From NCBI RefSeq assembly GCF_039537665.1, contig NZ_BAABAY010000006.1:62001-126000 (forward strand): a stretch of DNA of 64,000 nucleotides, written 5' to 3'. The notes under the pieces were generated by a model, which made no database searches, was not told the DNA's origin, and worked only from the letters and a program-made list of their open reading frames with translations. Below, piece by piece: positions 60,617-64,000 of the stretch (the first letter of the stretch is position 1; every line of letters starts with the position of its first letter). This DNA is from Gaetbulibacter_A aestuarii (GTDB lineage: Bacteria > Bacteroidota > Bacteroidia > Flavobacteriales > Flavobacteriaceae). Both the position numbers and the translations under genes were made by a program.

Positions 60617-62686
60617 ATGAGTCAGGAATTAAAGACGATTAAACCTCCCAAAGCAGAAAAGCGCCCTAAGGTGTTAAAAATTCATAGTGATGAGCGCATC
60701 GATGATTATTACTGGTTAAATGAGCGGGAGAATGAGGATGTTTTAAAGTATCTGAAGACAGAAAATGCGTATACTAAAAAGATGCTGAAGCACACCGAGG
60801 GGTTTCAGAAATCGCTATTCAAAGAAATGAAAGCCAGAATTAAGGAGGATGACGCTACGGTGCCTTACAAACTTAATGGTTATTGGTATATCACGCGTTA
60901 TGTAAAAGGGAAAGACTACCCCGTTTATGTACGCAAAAAAGATTCACTAGAGGCACCTGAAGAATTACTCTTTGATTGTAATGACATGGCTAAAGGGCAT
61001 GCTTATTTTAATTTAGGAAGCATCGCTATTAGTCCGGATAATACCCTGGCTGCTTTTTCAACCGATGTGGTAAGTAGAAGACAATACACTATTCAAATTA
61101 AAAATTTAGTTACCGGTGAGATCCTGCCGGATAAGATCATCAATACTACAGGAAGTGCTACTTGGGCAAACGATAATGCCACGTTGTTTTATGCCATGAA
61201 AGATCCAGTGACGCTTCGCTCTGAGAAAATTTGTAAACATCGTTTAGGCTCAGATAATAGTGCTGATGATATTGTTTATAAGGAAGAAGATGACACGTTT
61301 CACACCTTTGTATATAAGTCGAAATCCAGAAAATACATCATTATTGGATCATCAAGTACCATGACTTCCGAATATCGCATTTTAAATGCCGATACCCCGG
61401 ACGAACCTTTTACAGTTTTTTATGAACGTGAAAAAGACCTGGAATATAGTATTGCCCACTTTGAAGATAAATTTTACGTGATTTCCAATGCAGATGATGC
61501 CCAAAATTTCAAGCTCTCCAAAACACCCGAAAATAAAACGCATAAAAAATATTGGACGGATGTTATTCCCCACCGACGCTCGGTTCTGTTGGAAGATATT
61601 GAGATTTTCAAGGACTATTTGGTGGTTAACGAACGCGAAAACGGCCTAAACAGGCTCCGGATCATGAGTTGGAATGATATGGAGGACTATTATTTGCATT
61701 TCGAGTCAGAAACCTATAATATTTTTATAGGGAATAATCCTGATTTTGAAAGTGGCGTGCTACGCTATGGTTATAATTCGCTAACCACACCAAGCTCGGT
61801 AATAGATTACAGCTTTTCAACGAAAACCAAGGAAGTTAAAAAAGAACAGGAAGTTCTTGGAGGCACTTTTGATAAGAACAATTACATTGCGGAACGGCTC
61901 TGGGCCACAGCCGGTGATGGTGTGAAAATTCCAATTTCGCTGGTGTATCACAAGGATACGCCTATAAATGGGAATAGTCCTTTGTTGCAATATGCATACG
62001 GTTCCTACGGCTCTACGACAGATCCTTCTTTTTCATCGATTCGTTTGAGTTTACTGGATCGGGGATTTATTTATGCCATCGCTCATGTTCGTGGTGGTGA
62101 ATATTTGGGGCGTCATTGGTATGAAGACGGTAAGCTTTTAATGAAAAAGAATACGTTTACGGATTTTATTGATTGTTCTAAATTCCTCATCGAAAATAAA
62201 TACACTTCTGAAAAGCATCTCTATGCCTATGGGGGATCTGCCGGAGGTCTTTTAATGGGTGCAATTGTGAATATGAACCCTGAATTGTATCATGGTGTGT
62301 TGGCTGCCGTACCTTTTGTTGATGTGGTAACCACCATGTTGGATGACAGTATACCATTAACCACAGGAGAATACGACGAATGGGGAAATCCTAACAATGA
62401 AGCCTATTATTGGTATATGAAGTCTTATTCACCGTATGACAATGTAACTACTCAGGAATACCCGAATATGTTGGTTACTACAGGGTTACATGATTCTCAG
62501 GTGCAATATTGGGAACCGGCCAAATGGGTAGCCAAATTAAGGGATTTAAAAACTGATAATAATATTTTATTACTTCATACTGACATGGATTCGGGTCATG
62601 GCGGGGCTTCAGGGCGTTTTGAAAGTTTAATAGAAGTAGCTATGGAGTATACCTTTTTATTAGATTTGGAAGGAATTTCATGCTAA
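60617..62686 (+). CDS. ptrB: Oligopeptidase B-type S9 serine peptidase
   Basis: Start at 60617 (MSQELKTIKPPKAEK) gives 689 residues; the ATG at 60602 is too near the promoter. An N-terminal beta-propeller (about 70-410) is followed by an alpha/beta-hydrolase domain with catalytic Ser541 in YAYGGS541AGGLLMG, Asp in TGLHDSQVQYWEP and His in DSGHGGASGRFE. Glu-rich specificity loops fit cleavage after Arg/Lys in short peptides. There is no signal peptide, so it is cytosolic. It is monocistronic. Confidence 0.93.
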   Translation: MSQELKTIKPPKAEKRPKVLKIHSDERIDDYYWLNERENEDVLKYLKTENAYTKKMLKHTEGFQKSLFKEMKARIKEDDATVPYKLNGYWYITRYVKGKDYPVYVRKKDSLEAPEELLFDCNDMAKGHAYFNLGSIAISPDNTLAAFSTDVVSRRQYTIQIKNLVTGEILPDKIINTTGSATWANDNATLFYAMKDPVTLRSEKICKHRLGSDNSADDIVYKEEDDTFHTFVYKSKSRKYIIIGSSSTMTSEYRILNADTPDEPFTVFYEREKDLEYSIAHFEDKFYVISNADDAQNFKLSKTPENKTHKKYWTDVIPHRRSVLLEDIEIFKDYLVVNERENGLNRLRIMSWNDMEDYYLHFESETYNIFIGNNPDFESGVLRYGYNSLTTPSSVIDYSFSTKTKEVKKEQEVLGGTFDKNNYIAERLWATAGDGVKIPISLVYHKDTPINGNSPLLQYAYGSYGSTTDPSFSSIRLSLLDRGFIYAIAHVRGGEYLGRHWYEDGKLLMKKNTFTDFIDCSKFLIENKYTSEKHLYAYGGSAGGLLMGAIVNMNPELYHGVLAAVPFVDVVTTMLDDSIPLTTGEYDEWGNPNNEAYYWYMKSYSPYDNVTTQEYPNMLVTTGLHDSQVQYWEPAKWVAKLRDLKTDNNILLLHTDMDSGHGGASGRFESLIEVAMEYTFLLDLEGISC

Positions 62687-62701
62687 TAAAAAAAATTGTG
62701 T

Positions 62702-62709
62702 TATTTTTG
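62702..62709 (+). promoter_or_regulatory. -7 promoter box TATTTTTG for the cysteine synthase-like gene
   Basis: TAnnTTTG match 53 bases before the ATG at 62763. Confidence 0.45.
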
Positions 62710-62762
62710 TCAGGTTTTAAGACGTATTCTTTATTAGGGAATGCTGCTTTTAAATAGCTTTT

Positions 62763-63803
62763 ATGAAACACACGAATCAAGTTTTTGATAATGTACTCGA
62801 TTTAGTTGGTAATACACCACTTGTAAGATTAAATCGCATTACATCAGAACTCCAAGGGAACTTTTTCGCAAAAGTAGAATCATTCAACCCCGGACAATCG
62901 TCCAAAGATCGCATCGCTTTATACATCATAGAACAAGCCGAAAAACAAGGCATCTTGACACCCGGCGACACTATTATTGAAACCACTTCGGGTAACACCG
63001 GTTTCAGTATTGCGATGGTGAGCATCATTAAGGGGTATAAATGTATTCTTGCGGTTAGTTCTAAATCCTCTGCAGATAAGATTGATATGCTAAAGACCAT
63101 GGGAGCCAAGGTGTATGTTTGCCCGGCTCACGTAAGTGCAGACGATCCGCGTTCGTATTATCAAGTGGCAAAACGCCTTCACGAAGAAACTAAAGGTTCA
63201 GTATATATCAATCAATATTTCAATCAATTGAATATTGATGCGCATTATAATAGTACAGGTCCTGAGATCTGGAATCAAACAGAAGGTAAAATTACCCACT
63301 TAGTGGCGTGTAGTGGTACCGGAGGAACCATTTCAGGAACAGCCAAATACTTAAAAGAACAAAATCCCGATATTCAAATTATTGGTGTTGATGCTTTTGG
63401 ATCGGTGATAAAGAAGTATCATGAAACCAGAGAGTTCGACGAAAAGGAAATTTATCCTTACCGTATTGAAGGCTTAGGAAAAAATTTAATTCCTACAGCA
63501 ACTGATTTTGATGTGATAGATGAATTTGTAAAAGTTACGGATGAAGAAAGTGCACACATGGCTCGTGCCATCGCCAAAACAGAAGGTCTTTTTGTGGGCT
63601 ATACTTCAGGTGCTGCCATGCAGGCCATAAAGCAATTAGGTGAGGAAAACCGATTCAAAAAAACAGATCAGGTCGTTATTATTTTCCCAGACCACGGTTC
63701 GCGTTACATGAGTAAAGTTTACAGTGATAAGTGGATGAGCGAACAAGGCTTTTTCGATAGCGTTAATGTTCATACCGCTGAAAAGATACAGTACATTAAG
63801 TAA
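62763..63803 (+). CDS. Cysteine synthase/cystathionine beta-synthase-family PLP enzyme
   Basis: The 346-residue fold-type II enzyme has NTPLVRLN, PLP lysine K48 in NPGQSSK48DRIA, TSGNTGFSIA (Asn-loop), CSGTGGTISGTAKYL (phosphate cup) and FVGYTSGAAM. It is longer than typical CysK (about 310) and lacks the CBS-domain pair of full cystathionine beta-synthases. Either O-acetylserine or serine/homocysteine chemistry is possible. The methionine gamma-lyase-type gene at 31840 would complement a cystathionine route. A strong terminator follows. Confidence 0.85.
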   Translation: MKHTNQVFDNVLDLVGNTPLVRLNRITSELQGNFFAKVESFNPGQSSKDRIALYIIEQAEKQGILTPGDTIIETTSGNTGFSIAMVSIIKGYKCILAVSSKSSADKIDMLKTMGAKVYVCPAHVSADDPRSYYQVAKRLHEETKGSVYINQYFNQLNIDAHYNSTGPEIWNQTEGKITHLVACSGTGGTISGTAKYLKEQNPDIQIIGVDAFGSVIKKYHETREFDEKEIYPYRIEGLGKNLIPTATDFDVIDEFVKVTDEESAHMARAIAKTEGLFVGYTSGAAMQAIKQLGEENRFKKTDQVVIIFPDHGSRYMSKVYSDKWMSEQGFFDSVNVHTAEKIQYIK

Positions 63804-63822
63804 AATATACTAAGTCAAACCA

Positions 63823-63864
63823 GAAAAGCGTTTTTGATATTTTATTGAAAACGCTTTTCTTTTG
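63823..63864 (+). terminator. Terminator after the cysteine synthase-like gene
   Basis: GAAAAGCGTTTT (63823-63834) and AAAACGCTTTTC (63848-63859) form a perfect 12-bp stem, followed by TTTT. Confidence 0.85.
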
Positions 63865-63917
63865 CTTATTTGTTAATAATTGAAGGCCAAAAATTATGGT
63901 CAAATCATAGAAATATT

Positions 63918-63925
63918 TAATTTTG
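63918..63925 (+). promoter_or_regulatory. -7 promoter box TAATTTTG for the edge gene
   Basis: TAnnTTTG match 29 bases before the ATG at 63955. Confidence 0.5.
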
Positions 63926-63954
63926 CACAGCTAATTAGTAACGAACCGTATATA

Positions 63955-64000
63955 ATGTTTAAATTGCATTTTAAAGCGACCATTAACCTATGTGTTTTTT
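63955..64000 (+). CDS. Start of a gene cut by the right edge
   Basis: An ATG at 63955 opens a frame (MFKLHFKATINLCVF) that stays open to the window end. The Lys residues then hydrophobic stretch could be the beginning of a signal peptide. A promoter box lies just upstream. Nothing else can be said from 15 codons. Confidence 0.4.
   Translation, partial: MFKLHFKATINLCVF

Noticed and set aside
1..64000. CRISPR array or cas genes
   Set aside because: No regularly spaced direct repeats and no Cas-like protein were seen.

Overview
The window looks like chromosome of a marine member of the Flavobacteriaceae (Bacteroidota). Reasons: AT-rich DNA; many copies of the Bacteroidota -7 promoter box TAnnTTTG in front of genes; outer-membrane beta-barrel receptors with carboxypeptidase-like N-domains; LytS/LytTR two-component genes; a Bacteroidota-type tyrosine integrase; and a green-tuned proteorhodopsin beside a Blh retinal-forming dioxygenase. 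No species is claimed.

Region 1 (1 to about 13.6 kb) is accessory. It is AT-rich, mostly hypothetical, and ends at a tyrosine integrase beside tRNA-Ser(UGA). From the left it holds the tail of a phospholipase-D-fold protein, a type I restriction-like HsdR with an N-terminal DUF4145-like domain, small proteins including a zinc ribbon, a membrane-anchored HerA-type ATPase, a set of small membrane proteins, an excisionase-like HTH protein, a possible RteC-like protein and the integrase. The stretch between integrase and tRNA is dense in inverted repeats, GGTAAC motifs and a tRNA T-arm mimic. If the window holds an undescribed system, this region is the best place to look (PLD plus HsdR; membrane HerA).

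Region 2 (14 to 33.7 kb) is core chromosome: nitroreductase, DegT-type aminotransferase, LytS/LytTR pair, a duplicated-domain lipoprotein, then a minus-strand run tpx-dgkA-ftsK-lolA-lptF/G-ribBA linking peroxide defence, lipid recycling, chromosome segregation and lipoprotein/LPS transport. The RibA half of RibBA has lost its zinc cysteines. A fasciclin protein, katG with an ankyrin partner, an NhaC antiporter and a methionine gamma-lyase-type enzyme with a divergent Lrp regulator follow.

Region 3 (33.7 to 49 kb) has the panB-rluA-aldehyde dehydrogenase run; a GH3 glucosidase divergent from a Nudix/NrtR-type regulator with a palindrome over the glucosidase promoter; dnaK behind a 19-base palindrome; the blh/proteorhodopsin pair; an rRNA methyltransferase; a nitronate monooxygenase; a coiled-coil membrane protein; and a Crp-family regulator.

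Region 4 (49 to 64 kb) has fumC, a 1-Cys peroxiredoxin, a 59-residue membrane protein, two tandem beta-barrel receptor paralogues, a prfB-HAD-arsC operon whose prfB needs a +1 programmed frameshift, threonine aldolase, YbaB, oligopeptidase B, a cysteine-synthase-like enzyme and the first codons of a gene cut by the right edge.

Start sites were revised where TTG starts or long overlaps looked artificial. Function names rest on motif recognition by eye; no database search was run.
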